Below are positions 41,699 to 50,469 of a stretch of DNA of 64,000 nucleotides, piece after piece. Below the pieces are notes generated by a model. It did no database searches. It was not told the origin of the DNA and saw nothing but the letters and a program-made list of their open reading frames with translations. Position 1 is the first letter of the stretch, and each line of letters starts with the position of its first letter. Origin of the DNA: Bergeyella_A cardium (GTDB lineage Bacteria; Bacteroidota; Bacteroidia; Flavobacteriales; Weeksellaceae); the NCBI RefSeq assembly GCF_030012605.2, contig NZ_CP114055.2; one strand, written 5' to 3'. The position numbers were made by a program, and so were the translations under genes.

Positions 41699-42601
41699 AT
41701 GAAAACAATAAAAACCCTGCTCGCATCTTACAACGGAGAAAAGTATATAGAGGAGCAGATTCAGTCAATATTAAATCAGGAAGGGGTTCTTGTAGATCTT
41801 ATTATTAATGATGATTCAAGTAAAGATAGAACTGTAGCCCTCGTTAAAGAAAAATTTCCAGAATTAAAGGTTAAGATAAATACTCCTGCTACAGGTTCTG
41901 CAGCAAATAACTTCCTTAAAATGATAACAGAGATAGATTTTAATGAAGACTTTCATTTTGTAGCCTTTGCAGACCAAGATGATATTTGGTTACCTCAAAA
42001 ACTGAGTGCTGCAGTAGAAAAATTAGAAGCAGAGAATGCAGCGCTTTATTGCTCTAATCTTACCAAGTGGGATATGCAGAACAATAGTTTCTTTCTGCTA
42101 AAAAAAGATTACCCACAAAAGAAATATGATTTCCTCTTCGAGGGGGGGAGTGCTGGTTGCACCTATGTTTTTACTAAAAATCTTGCTCAGCAACTCAAAG
42201 CCTTTATACCTACGGTAGATTCCTCTTGTTGGGAAGAGTTTTCGCATGACTGGTTGGTATATTTCTTCGCCAGAAGTAGAGGGTTTAAGGTCTGTATAGA
42301 TGGAAATTCTTATATTCATTATCGTTTGCATAATAATAATGTACATGGGCATCTTAATCAATTATCTTTTAGTACGATTAAGTATAAAATAGGTAAAGTC
42401 CTCAGAGGTTATCATAAAAAACACATTGAGAACTATATAAAGTATATAGAACCAGGTTCAGATTATTATAAGATATACCGAGCCTTTCTCGGCTCTTACT
42501 TCCAACGAAATAAGATGATATTGAAATATAACACCCAATTAATGAGAGATACCAAGAAATTTTATTTATTTTTGTTACTAAATTTATTTAGGTTTAAGTA
42601 A
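41699..42601 (+). CDS. Family 2 glycosyltransferase of the polysaccharide locus
   Basis: A 300-residue rhamnosyltransferase-like GT2 enzyme. The N-terminus reads TLLASYNGEKYIEEQIQSIL, followed by DLIINDDSSKD, and the DxD-type motif is FADQDDIW (about residue 92). The acceptor region has SHDWLVYFFARSRGF (about 180). It is soluble or peripheral, with no clear anchor. It is the only sugar-adding glycosyltransferase in the locus besides the initiating transferase, which suggests a very short repeating unit. Confidence 0.85.
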   Translation: MKTIKTLLASYNGEKYIEEQIQSILNQEGVLVDLIINDDSSKDRTVALVKEKFPELKVKINTPATGSAANNFLKMITEIDFNEDFHFVAFADQDDIWLPQKLSAAVEKLEAENAALYCSNLTKWDMQNNSFFLLKKDYPQKKYDFLFEGGSAGCTYVFTKNLAQQLKAFIPTVDSSCWEEFSHDWLVYFFARSRGFKVCIDGNSYIHYRLHNNNVHGHLNQLSFSTIKYKIGKVLRGYHKKHIENYIKYIEPGSDYYKIYRAFLGSYFQRNKMILKYNTQLMRDTKKFYLFLLLNLFRFK

Positions 42602-42603
42602 GA

Positions 42604-43209
42604 ATGTACCGCCTTTTTATCAAGAGATTTTTAGATTTTAGCCTGTCATTCATAGGTTTTATCTGTTTATTCCCTCTATTTTTTTTGGTAATGGTGGGGC
42701 TATTTTTTGTTAATGATGGCAAGCCTTTCTTTTATCAGCTAAGACCAGGGAAAGATGGGAAGATTTTTAAGATTATCAAGTTTAAAACGATGAATGATAA
42801 GAGAGATTCCAATGGAAATCTCCTCCCAGATGCTAAACGGCTCACCAAAATTGGGTCATTTGTAAGAAAAACCTCTCTTGATGAAATCCCTCAACTCCTT
42901 AATGTGATCAAAGGAGATATGTCTCTCGTAGGGCCAAGACCTTTACTGCCAGAATATTTATCTTTGTATAGCGAAACGCAGCGCCGTCGCCACGAAATAA
43001 AACCTGGTATTACGGGTTGGGCACAGGTTAATGGGAGAAATGCGATATCTTGGACTAAAAAATTTGAACTCGATGTTTGGTATGTAGATCATATCAGCTT
43101 TTTATTAGATCTAAAAATCATATTGCTAACGATAAAAAAGGTTTTCATCCGCGAGGGTATCTCCCAAGAAGGGCACGCCACTGTAGAAAATTTTAATGGA
43201 AAAAACTAA
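42604..43209 (+). CDS. Initiating phosphoglycosyl transferase (PglC-like sugar transferase)
   Basis: A 201-residue small monotopic enzyme of the PglC/WcaJ group that transfers a phospho-sugar from a UDP-sugar to undecaprenyl phosphate, starting repeat-unit assembly at the inner membrane. It has one N-terminal re-entrant helix (SFIGFICLFPLFFLVMVGL), a KFKTMN basic motif and the catalytic Asp-Glu in TSLDEIPQLLNVIKGDMSLV. The C-terminal half ends KPGITGWAQVNGR and WYVDHISFLLDLKI. It lacks the large N-terminal domain of WbaP. The next gene is the PglD-like acyltransferase, as in bacillosamine-type pathways. Confidence 0.92.
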   Translation: MYRLFIKRFLDFSLSFIGFICLFPLFFLVMVGLFFVNDGKPFFYQLRPGKDGKIFKIIKFKTMNDKRDSNGNLLPDAKRLTKIGSFVRKTSLDEIPQLLNVIKGDMSLVGPRPLLPEYLSLYSETQRRRHEIKPGITGWAQVNGRNAISWTKKFELDVWYVDHISFLLDLKIILLTIKKVFIREGISQEGHATVENFNGKN

Positions 43210-43220
43210 TAAATTAATAT

Positions 43221-43862
43221 ATGAAAAAAATAGCAATCGTAGGTGCGGGAGGGTTTGGACAAGAGGTCTTTTGTATATGGAGAGATATGTTACGGGCTCA
43301 AAATACAAAATATGAGTTTATAGGTTTTTTTGATGATGCACCAGGGCTTCTCAAAAATAATTTTGGAAAGATTGTAGGTACAGTAGAGCAGTTGAATATT
43401 ATTGATTATCCATTGGAAGTAGCTATTGCTATTGGTACTCCAAAGCATATTTTCACTGTAAAACAGCTGATAAATAATAATTATCTTATTTTTCCTAATA
43501 TTATTCACCCTACTGTACAGTTTTTAGGGAAAGATAGTATAAATATCGGGCATGGAAATATTTTTGCATTAAATACTATAATCAGTTGTAATACTAAAAT
43601 AGGTGATTTTAATGTCTTTAATACTCGAGTTACACTTGGTCATGATAATCTTGTTGGAGACTATAATGTATTTAGCCCAAATGTTCAAATTTCTGGTAAT
43701 GTACATATTGGTAACCTTAATCTTTTGGGTTTTAATAGTGGGATTATTCAGAATAAAAAAATGGGTAATGAAAATACATTAGGAGCAGGCAGTATTCTGC
43801 TGAGAAGTATAAAAGATGAAGGGCTCTATATAGGAAACCCTGCAATAAAAGTTAAATTCTAA
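43221..43862 (+). CDS. PglD-like sugar N-acyltransferase (left-handed beta-helix)
   Basis: A 213-residue protein. Residues 1-75 form a Rossmann-like UDP-binding part (IAIVGAGGFGQEVFCI, GFFDDAP), and the rest is a hexapeptide-repeat beta-helix (IGHGNIFALNTIISC, IGDFNVFNTRVTLGHDNLVG). The His in LGHDN matches the PglD catalytic position. PglD-type enzymes acylate the C4 amine of UDP-4-amino-4,6-dideoxy sugars, normally with acetyl-CoA. Next to an ACP and a KAS III, I infer that this one may take its acyl group from an acyl-ACP instead. Confidence 0.85.
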   Translation: MKKIAIVGAGGFGQEVFCIWRDMLRAQNTKYEFIGFFDDAPGLLKNNFGKIVGTVEQLNIIDYPLEVAIAIGTPKHIFTVKQLINNNYLIFPNIIHPTVQFLGKDSINIGHGNIFALNTIISCNTKIGDFNVFNTRVTLGHDNLVGDYNVFSPNVQISGNVHIGNLNLLGFNSGIIQNKKMGNENTLGAGSILLRSIKDEGLYIGNPAIKVKF

Positions 43863-43872
43863 AAAAAATATA

Positions 43873-44103
43873 ATGGACAAGAATAAATTTATAGAAGACT
43901 TTACATCAATATTTGATGAAGTAGAAGTATCAGAAGTAACAATGGCTACAGAGTTTAAGAACTTTGAAGAATGGAGTTCCTTAGCCGCATTAGGACTTTT
44001 AGCTGTAATAGAAGAGGAATATGATGTAGCTCTAACTCATAATGATATTAAAAATGCAGTAACTGTGGAAGATATATACAATATTGTTCAAAATCAAAAG
44101 TAA
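43873..44103 (+). CDS. Acyl carrier protein (first of two in the locus)
   Basis: A 76-residue acidic helical protein with the ACP form. The phosphopantetheine-attachment region is EEWSSLAALGLL (around residue 35): the Ser is kept but the usual preceding Asp is replaced by Ser. The third helix region has YDVALTHNDIKN. It is immediately followed (0 bp) by the KAS III gene, so it probably carries the chain that enzyme extends. It is not the housekeeping ACP. Confidence 0.8.
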   Translation: MDKNKFIEDFTSIFDEVEVSEVTMATEFKNFEEWSSLAALGLLAVIEEEYDVALTHNDIKNAVTVEDIYNIVQNQK

Positions 44104-45156
44104 ATGGCTTATATTCACATTCCCAATGTTACAATTAAAGGTATTTCTGCTTGTGTACCTAAACAAGTGATTAAAAACGAAAGTCTTAATCATATTTTTC
44201 CAGAAGAGGAATTGAAAAAAACAATAGAATCAGTTGGAATTAAAGAGCGCAGAATTTCTAATGAAAATATTTGTGCATCCGATTTATGCTATAATGCTGC
44301 AGAAAAATTACTTTCCGATTTAAATATAGATAAAGATTCTATTGATGTACTCATATTTATGTCTCAGACTACAGATTATAAGATACCAGCTACAGCTCCT
44401 ATACTTCAGAATCGTTTAGGACTTAGCAAAAATACTATCTGCTTTGATGTCTCTTTAGCTTGCAGTGGATATATTTATGCATTAACTACAGCATTTACAT
44501 ACCTTAATCTGCCTAGTATAAATAGAGTTTTATTACTTGATGGAGAAACATTCTCTAAAATTGTAAATTCAAAAGATAAAACTAATGCTTTACTCTATGG
44601 AGATGCAGGAACAGCAACTCTTTTGGAGAAAAAAGAAGGAAATAATTTTAATGCTATTTTACATACAGATGGAGAAGGATGGGCATCTGTTAATGTACCT
44701 GGGGGAGCTTGTAGAAATCCATTTACAAAAAATAGTTTAGAAGAGAAAATTCGTGAAGATGGAAGCATAGGAAATGAGTTACAAATCTATATGAATGGAA
44801 TAGATGTATTTAATTTTACTTTGAAAGTAGTTCCTAAAAGTATAAAAGAACTGTTAGAAGCTACTCAGACTAATATTTCTGATTATGATTCTATCATATT
44901 TCACCAGGCAAATAAATTTATGATTGAGTTTTTTAGCAAAAAGCTAAAATATGATATGGAAAAAGTGCCTATTAGTTTAGATAAATTTGGAAATACAAGT
45001 TCAGCAACTATCCCTTTAACAATAGTGAGTGAATTGAAAGATAAGCAATCTATTAATAATAAGATTATTATGAGTGGATTTGGAGCAGGGCTTTCTTGGG
45101 CTGCCGCATCTTTGGATTTAGCAGATACTTATATCAGTGATTTAATTGAAATATAA
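44104..45156 (+). CDS. KAS III-like 3-oxoacyl-ACP synthase of the polysaccharide locus
   Basis: A 350-residue thiolase-fold enzyme. The KAS III triad is complete: Cys in SLACSGYIYAL (about residue 120), His in FHQANKFMI (about 270) and Asn in FGNTSSATIPL (about 297). It is much more diverged and AT-rich than the housekeeping FabH at 14.3 kb. KAS III enzymes of this type condense an activated starter with an ACP-bound acyl group, or attach an acyl unit to another acceptor. Packed between an ACP gene and a VOC gene, it likely builds the acyl substituent of a capsule sugar. Confidence 0.87.
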   Translation: MAYIHIPNVTIKGISACVPKQVIKNESLNHIFPEEELKKTIESVGIKERRISNENICASDLCYNAAEKLLSDLNIDKDSIDVLIFMSQTTDYKIPATAPILQNRLGLSKNTICFDVSLACSGYIYALTTAFTYLNLPSINRVLLLDGETFSKIVNSKDKTNALLYGDAGTATLLEKKEGNNFNAILHTDGEGWASVNVPGGACRNPFTKNSLEEKIREDGSIGNELQIYMNGIDVFNFTLKVVPKSIKELLEATQTNISDYDSIIFHQANKFMIEFFSKKLKYDMEKVPISLDKFGNTSSATIPLTIVSELKDKQSINNKIIMSGFGAGLSWAAASLDLADTYISDLIEI

Positions 45157-45157
45157 T

Positions 45158-45550
45158 ATGAAAGTCCATCATTATGGTTTAGCGACCAAATCTATTGAGA
45201 AAAGCATTAAATCATTTCTTAATTTAGGCTATCAAACAGCTTCCGATATCATTTTTGACCCTATACAAGGAGTTAATTTATTGTTTCTCAAAAATGAAAA
45301 CAACCATCTGATAGAACTTGTAGAACCTGCCCAAGAGGAGAATCCCGTATCAAAAATTTTAGCTAAATCAGGCACTTCATTATACCATATCTGTTATGAA
45401 ATATCAAATTTTAATGAGAAAATAGAAGAACTTAAAAAGCAACGATTTGCTGTAGTCCTTCCTCCCACACCTGCCGTTGCATTTAGCAATAGAAAGATAT
45501 GCTTTTTGTATAACCCATCTGTAGGATTAATAGAACTATTAGAAAAATAA
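45158..45550 (+). CDS. VOC-superfamily protein (methylmalonyl-CoA epimerase/glyoxalase-like)
   Basis: A 130-residue protein with two beta-alpha-beta-beta-beta modules. Potential metal ligands are His in VHHYGLAT, Glu in LIELVEPAQ, His in YHICYE and Glu in LIELLEK. The pattern is nearest to methylmalonyl-CoA epimerase. The frame opens at a TTG at 45146, which would overlap the previous gene; the ATG at 45158 is preferred. Its stop overlaps the FkbH gene by 1 base. Its role in the acyl pathway, perhaps epimerising or rearranging an acyl intermediate, is inferred from context. Confidence 0.8.
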   Translation: MKVHHYGLATKSIEKSIKSFLNLGYQTASDIIFDPIQGVNLLFLKNENNHLIELVEPAQEENPVSKILAKSGTSLYHICYEISNFNEKIEELKKQRFAVVLPPTPAVAFSNRKICFLYNPSVGLIELLEK

Positions 45551-47130
45551 TGAAAAACATCGTTTATAGAAACTATACGGTTGAGTATCTCTTTGATAAT
45601 ACTACTCATTTCAGTGGTTATGGAGATGTATCCCTCCCTCAGGAAGATTATGATAACATCATCCTTTTCTATCAGCTAGACCCGAGCAAAACTCCAGAAA
45701 AGCAGATAGAAGAAATAGAGGAAATACAATCTAAAATCTCCCTTATTACCCATCTGATTTCAGATAAGAGGATTATTGCCCTTACCCTTCCTGTGGAGTA
45801 TCAGCAGAACTGGCAAATAAAACATTCTGAGCTGAGTTCAGCCATCCTCAGATTTAATCAATACCTTAAATCCCTTTCCTTTGAGCAGAATAATATAAAG
45901 GTAGTAGAGCTTAATCAGTTTTTTGAAAACCAAACAATCGATAAAGTAGACTGGCGATTTTTCTTTACATCTCAAATGATTATTAACCCAAAACTGGCTA
46001 AACCTTTTAAGAATTGGTTCAATAGCCAACTGGATTTCATCAGTCTTAAAAGAAAGAAGTGCATTGTTTTAGATTGTGATAATACACTCTGGGGAGGCGT
46101 TGTAGGTGAAGATGGTGTTCACGGTGTAAAACTCGGACAAGATTATCCAGGTAATGCCTTTAAGAGTTTTCAAGAATTACTTTTAATGCTCTCCAAAAAA
46201 GGGGTTATTTTGGCTGTATGTAGCAAAAACAACCTTGCAGATGTACAAGAGCTGTGGAGAGAAAACCCTAATCATCTCATTAATGACCAAGTACTCTCCG
46301 CTTATCGAATCAATTGGCAGAATAAAGCAGAGAATATAAAATCAATAGCAGAAGAGCTTAATATCGGTACCGATAGCTTTGTCTTTATAGACGATAACCC
46401 TATTGAGAGGGGCATTGTAAAAGAATTTCTTCCAGAGGTAGAAGTTCCAGATTTTCCAGACAAGCCTTATGATTTGGTAGATTTCTTTTGGAAAGTCTAT
46501 AATGAGTACTTCACTGCTTTTGAGCTCTCGCAGGAGGACTTAAATAAAACCGAGCAGTATAAAGAAAACTTCTTCCGAAACGAGAGCAAAAAAGTCTTTA
46601 ATAATATGGATGATTATCTCGCAAGTTTAGATATCGTAGTAGATATTATCTCTGCAAATGATGCTAATATCTCCCGTATTGCTCAAATGACTCAGAAAAC
46701 CAATCAATTTAATCTAAGAACTCAGCGCTATACAGAGGAAGACCTCAAACTTAAACTCAAAAATGGAAGCCATATTTACTGTGCCAATGTAAAGGATAAG
46801 TTTGGCGATAATGGTATTACCATTGCCTGCATTGTTGAAGAGCAAAACAATACTTTATTCCTCGATTCTTACCTTTTAAGTTGTAGGATATTAGGTCGTG
46901 AGATAGAAAAAATCACCCTACTAAGTATTATAAAACACCTGCAATCCCAAACAGGTAAAGAAGTAAAAGCAGAATACATCCCATCTAAGAAAAATGCAAT
47001 GACTAAAGATTTCTTGGAAAAAGTAGGCTTTACAATAGATAGCGAAGACCCAGAAGGCATTAAGAAATACTCCTTCAACCCAGATTTAGAGATAGAAATT
47101 AAAGATTATTATACCATAAATTTTAAATAA
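45550..47130 (+). CDS. FkbH-type HAD-IIIC protein (glyceryl-ACP synthase-like)
   Basis: A 526-residue protein with an N-terminal SGNH-like/helical part (residues 1-165). The HAD domain starts KCIVLDCDNTLWGGVVGEDG (about residue 173), with the DxDxT nucleophile motif intact and VFIDDNPIERG downstream (about 280). A C-terminal GNAT-like part follows (RIAQMTQKTNQFNLRTQRY; about 380-525). FkbH enzymes take a glyceryl unit from 1,3-bisphosphoglycerate, dephosphorylate it and load it on an ACP. Two ACP genes and a KAS III gene flank it. That this homologue uses glycerate has not been shown. Confidence 0.85.
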   Translation: MKNIVYRNYTVEYLFDNTTHFSGYGDVSLPQEDYDNIILFYQLDPSKTPEKQIEEIEEIQSKISLITHLISDKRIIALTLPVEYQQNWQIKHSELSSAILRFNQYLKSLSFEQNNIKVVELNQFFENQTIDKVDWRFFFTSQMIINPKLAKPFKNWFNSQLDFISLKRKKCIVLDCDNTLWGGVVGEDGVHGVKLGQDYPGNAFKSFQELLLMLSKKGVILAVCSKNNLADVQELWRENPNHLINDQVLSAYRINWQNKAENIKSIAEELNIGTDSFVFIDDNPIERGIVKEFLPEVEVPDFPDKPYDLVDFFWKVYNEYFTAFELSQEDLNKTEQYKENFFRNESKKVFNNMDDYLASLDIVVDIISANDANISRIAQMTQKTNQFNLRTQRYTEEDLKLKLKNGSHIYCANVKDKFGDNGITIACIVEEQNNTLFLDSYLLSCRILGREIEKITLLSIIKHLQSQTGKEVKAEYIPSKKNAMTKDFLEKVGFTIDSEDPEGIKKYSFNPDLEIEIKDYYTINFK

Positions 47131-47143
47131 TTAATAAAGAACA

Positions 47144-47362
47144 ATGAAAGAGCAAATAGTTGCAATTATGTCTGAGGTATTTGAATTACCTATTGCAGAT
47201 TTCCCAGCAGAGATTTCCCAGAAAACTATCGAGAACTGGGATTCACTAAGGCACTTAAACCTTATTGTAGAGTTAGAAGACTCTTTTGATAAATCTTTTG
47301 AACCAGAAGAAATATCAGAAATGATTACTCTGGACAAAATCATAGAAATGCTTCAAAAATAG
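47144..47362 (+). CDS. Acyl carrier protein (second in the locus)
   Basis: A 72-residue ACP with the classical attachment region ENWDSLRHLNLI (Ser about residue 35), an acidic second half and MLQK end. It differs in sequence from the ACP at 43.9 kb. Position right after the FkbH gene (13 bp) suggests that it is the acceptor of the FkbH-loaded acyl group. Confidence 0.85.
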   Translation: MKEQIVAIMSEVFELPIADFPAEISQKTIENWDSLRHLNLIVELEDSFDKSFEPEEISEMITLDKIIEMLQK

Positions 47363-47367
47363 TACAG

Positions 47368-48111
47368 ATGAAAGGTAAAAAAATCCTTATAGTAGGTGCT
47401 TCTTCTGGTTTGGGAAGAGAGACTGCTCTTAATCTTGCTAAGCAGGGGGCAGATTTGGTTTTAATATCTCGTGATACAGAGAAATTAAATGCTCTTGCTT
47501 CTCAACTTGAAGTAGGAAAATATCAAATTTTCCCTGCTGATGTTACAAATGAAGAAGTACTAAATAAGGCACTATCAGATAGCGTAGCAGATGGGGTTCC
47601 TTATAATGGTTTTGTGTATTCTGCAGGTATAGAAGCTACAATCCCATCTAAATTGCTGAAAAAAGCAACTCTTGAAAAAGTAATGGATGTAAATGCCTAT
47701 CCTGCTGTCCTAATTACTAAGTTTTTATTGAAGAAAGGCAATTTTGACCCAGTAGGAGGTAGCTTGGTTTTTATAAGTTCTGTAATGGGGCATTTAGGGC
47801 AAACTGCTAAAACCGCCTATTGTATGTCTAAGCATGCAATAGTAGGTATAATGAGAGCTTTAGCATTAGAATTAGCCCCTAAAAATATTCGTGTAAATTG
47901 TGTTTCTCCTGGTATGGTAAAGACAGATATGTCTATAAAAATATTGGAGAGCATCAGTGAAGATAATGTTTCTAAAATAGAATCTATGCACCCTCTTGGT
48001 TTAGGAGAACCTAATGATGTAGCAGAAGCTATTTCATTTCTATTATCAGATAATTCCAAATGGATTACTGGTGTAGAGCTACCAGTGGATGGAGGATATA
48101 GTGTACAGTAA
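47368..48111 (+). CDS. FabG-like SDR reductase (3-oxoacyl-ACP reductase)
   Basis: A 247-residue classical SDR. Cofactor motif GASSGLGRETALNLAKQGADLVLISRD begins at residue 8 (shown in pieces: GASSGLGRET and LVLISRD), NAG-type region YSAGIEA, the catalytic Ser in VFISSVMG, and YCMSKHAIVG with YxxxK. It likely reduces a beta-keto acyl-ACP produced by the neighbouring KAS III to a hydroxyacyl-ACP. Five bp separate it from the ACP gene. Confidence 0.87.
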   Translation: MKGKKILIVGASSGLGRETALNLAKQGADLVLISRDTEKLNALASQLEVGKYQIFPADVTNEEVLNKALSDSVADGVPYNGFVYSAGIEATIPSKLLKKATLEKVMDVNAYPAVLITKFLLKKGNFDPVGGSLVFISSVMGHLGQTAKTAYCMSKHAIVGIMRALALELAPKNIRVNCVSPGMVKTDMSIKILESISEDNVSKIESMHPLGLGEPNDVAEAISFLLSDNSKWITGVELPVDGGYSVQ

Positions 48112-48128
48112 TAAAAATTAATTAAACA

Positions 48129-49283
48129 ATGAGCAACACAAAAATCTGGCTTTCATCTCCGCATATGGGCGGCAATGAGCTCAAATATATTCACGAGGCA
48201 TTTGAAAACAACTGGGTAGCACCGCTCGGGGCAAATGTAGATGGCTTCGAGGCAGACTTGGAGCGCTTCCTTGGGAGTGGGGTAAAGGTCTCTGCACTTT
48301 CGGCGGGTACGGCGGCGCTTCACTTGGCGCTTATTCAGTGTGGTGTGCAGGCGGGTGATGAGGTCATCTGCCAGTCAATGACTTTTTCTGCATCGGCAAA
48401 TCCTATTGCCTATTTAGGGGCAACTCCTGTGTTTGTAGATTCCGAGCCAGAGACTTGGAATATCTGCCCAAAAGCCTTAGAAGAAGCTATTACCGACCGC
48501 ATTGCTAAGGGCAAGATGCCAAAAGCGATTGTTGCGGTATCGCTTTACGGTATGCCTTTCAAGGTAGATGAAGTTTTGTCCATCGCGCAGAAGTACGATA
48601 TCCCACTTGTAGAAGATGCTGCAGAGGCTTTGGGCTCCACTTATAAGGGCAAGGCTTGCGGTACTTTCGGGAGGTTTGGTGTGCTTTCTTTTAATGGAAA
48701 TAAGATTATCACCACTTCTGGCGGGGGGGCATTGGTTTGCCACACTCAGCAGGAGAAGGATAAAACCGTCTTCCTTTCCACTCAGGCTCGGGATAATGCG
48801 CCCCACTATCAGCATTCGGAGATTGGTTATAATTACAGAATGAGCAACATCTCGGCAGGTATCGGCAGGGGGCAGATGGAAGTCCTTCCCGAGAGGATAA
48901 AAGCCCGTAGGGAGATGCACACTTTCTATCAAGATTTATTTAAAGACATTGATGGAGTAGATGTTTTTACCGAGCCGAGTGCAGATTATTATTCCAACCA
49001 TTGGCTTTCGGCAATCGTTATCAATCCAGAGAAAACAGGAAGGATGAGGGAAGACCTCAGGCTTGCTTTCTTGGAAGAGAATATAGAATCTCGCCCATTG
49101 TGGAAGCCTATGCACCTTCAGCCAGTGTTTAAAACCAGTCCGTATTACGGTGGAAGCATATCCGAAAACCTATTTAATAACGGACTTTGCCTTCCTTCTG
49201 GCTCTAATCTCACCAATGAGGACAAGGAGCGCATTGCTCAGGTCGTGAAAAATATTTTCCTACATTTGCCTCCTAATTTTTAA
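48129..49283 (+). CDS. DegT/DnrJ/EryC1-family sugar aminotransferase (PglE-like)
   Basis: A 384-residue PLP enzyme that aminates a UDP-4-keto-6-deoxy sugar at C4. It opens with IWLSSPHMGGNELKYIHEAF, typical of PglE. The PLP-binding features are SAGTAALHLAL, DAAEALGSTYKG (Asp) and the lysine in SFNGNKIITTSGGG (about residue 190). With the PglF-type dehydratase at 32.2 kb and the PglD-like acyltransferase it completes a UDP-QuiNAc4N-type pathway. Its codon use is visibly more GC-rich than the genes just before it, so it may belong to the conserved frame of the locus. Confidence 0.9.
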   Translation: MSNTKIWLSSPHMGGNELKYIHEAFENNWVAPLGANVDGFEADLERFLGSGVKVSALSAGTAALHLALIQCGVQAGDEVICQSMTFSASANPIAYLGATPVFVDSEPETWNICPKALEEAITDRIAKGKMPKAIVAVSLYGMPFKVDEVLSIAQKYDIPLVEDAAEALGSTYKGKACGTFGRFGVLSFNGNKIITTSGGGALVCHTQQEKDKTVFLSTQARDNAPHYQHSEIGYNYRMSNISAGIGRGQMEVLPERIKARREMHTFYQDLFKDIDGVDVFTEPSADYYSNHWLSAIVINPEKTGRMREDLRLAFLEENIESRPLWKPMHLQPVFKTSPYYGGSISENLFNNGLCLPSGSNLTNEDKERIAQVVKNIFLHLPPNF

Positions 49284-49293
49284 GAATCAAATA

Positions 49294-50223
49294 ATGAAAA
49301 AAATTGCATTTGCCCTCTTAGCAATGTCTTCCTCCCTGTTTTTTGCACAGGAGGAGCAGATTGTAGAGGCTAAAACCGATTCCCTTGCTACTAAAAACTG
49401 GTCTATCGAGGGGCAACACTCCTTAATGCTCAACCAAGCGGCGTTCTCTAACTGGGTAGGTGGCGGTACCAACAATGTCGGCTGGATAGCTGGCATTAAT
49501 TATAACCTTACTTACCAGAAGGATAAAGACCTTTGGGAGAATATCATCGTTCTTGGCTACGGTCAAAACGATACTAAGGGCATAGGAACCCGAAAGACCC
49601 AAGATGTTCTTAATCTATCCACCAATTATGGCCGTAAAGTCTCCAAAAGCTGGTATGCATCCGCTGGTGCAGGGCTTATTACCCAGTTCGCACCGGGCTA
49701 TACCTACGGCACTCCGCCAGCAGACGATGTGAAGACCTCTAATTTTATGGCGCCAGGCTACCTTAGCGTAGGGGCTGGTTTTACTTACAAGCCCGCTGCC
49801 GACTTTACCCTTACCCTAAGACCTGCCAACGCACGGTGGACTTTCGTATTGGATAAAGAGCTCCAAAAAGAGGGGCTGTATGGCTTGAAAAACGATGGAG
49901 ATTCTTCTCTCTTCCAGCTCGGTTTCCTCGCTACCGCCCAGTATAAGCTAAAATTGATGGAGAATATCACCCTTGCCAATACCGCATCCGTATTTTCCAA
50001 CTACCTAGACCATCCCGACCGATTGGTTCTCTCCTATGGTGGGGTGCTTAATATGAAAATCAATAAATACATCTCTTCCGTCATCACGCTTGACCTTCTC
50101 TACGACCACAACCAGATTAAGAAGACGCAGCTAAAACAAACCCTCGGCGTAGGTTTCGCCTACAACCTGAGCAATGGTGTAAAAAGAGATGCCAATACCG
50201 ATAACCGCTCCTGGTCTCATTAA
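49294..50223 (+). CDS. DUF3078 outer-membrane protein
   Basis: A 309-residue secreted protein with signal peptide residues 1-19 (FALLAMSSSLFFA-Q). The DUF3078 pattern is present: NWSIEGQHSLMLNQAAFSNWVGGG, an amphipathic beta-strand series (GWIAGINYNLTYQK, LSVGAGFTYKPAADF) and a final aromatic strand-like end. It is predicted to be a beta-barrel in the outer membrane; function is unknown. It follows the aminotransferase gene after 10 bp, so it may share its transcript, but it is a widespread flavobacterial protein and not a capsule gene by family. Confidence 0.83.
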   Translation: MKKIAFALLAMSSSLFFAQEEQIVEAKTDSLATKNWSIEGQHSLMLNQAAFSNWVGGGTNNVGWIAGINYNLTYQKDKDLWENIIVLGYGQNDTKGIGTRKTQDVLNLSTNYGRKVSKSWYASAGAGLITQFAPGYTYGTPPADDVKTSNFMAPGYLSVGAGFTYKPAADFTLTLRPANARWTFVLDKELQKEGLYGLKNDGDSSLFQLGFLATAQYKLKLMENITLANTASVFSNYLDHPDRLVLSYGGVLNMKINKYISSVITLDLLYDHNQIKKTQLKQTLGVGFAYNLSNGVKRDANTDNRSWSH

Positions 50224-50469
50224 TTCATCTATAAACTTATTATCATTAACGGGTTTTTAGTCTTAAGTTTTGGGCTAGAAGCCATTTTTTTTGTATGATA
50301 TTAAGAATAAATGGCAATACTTCTTTTTTTAATACTTAATAGATGATATAATAACGCTGAATTTCCTCTATTTTTTCAAATTCTATGGCGAACTTAACCC
50401 ATTGAAATTAATAAATCGGTAAAGAAATATCGTTTTTTATGAGAATTTTCTGTTAAAAAACAAGTTTTA

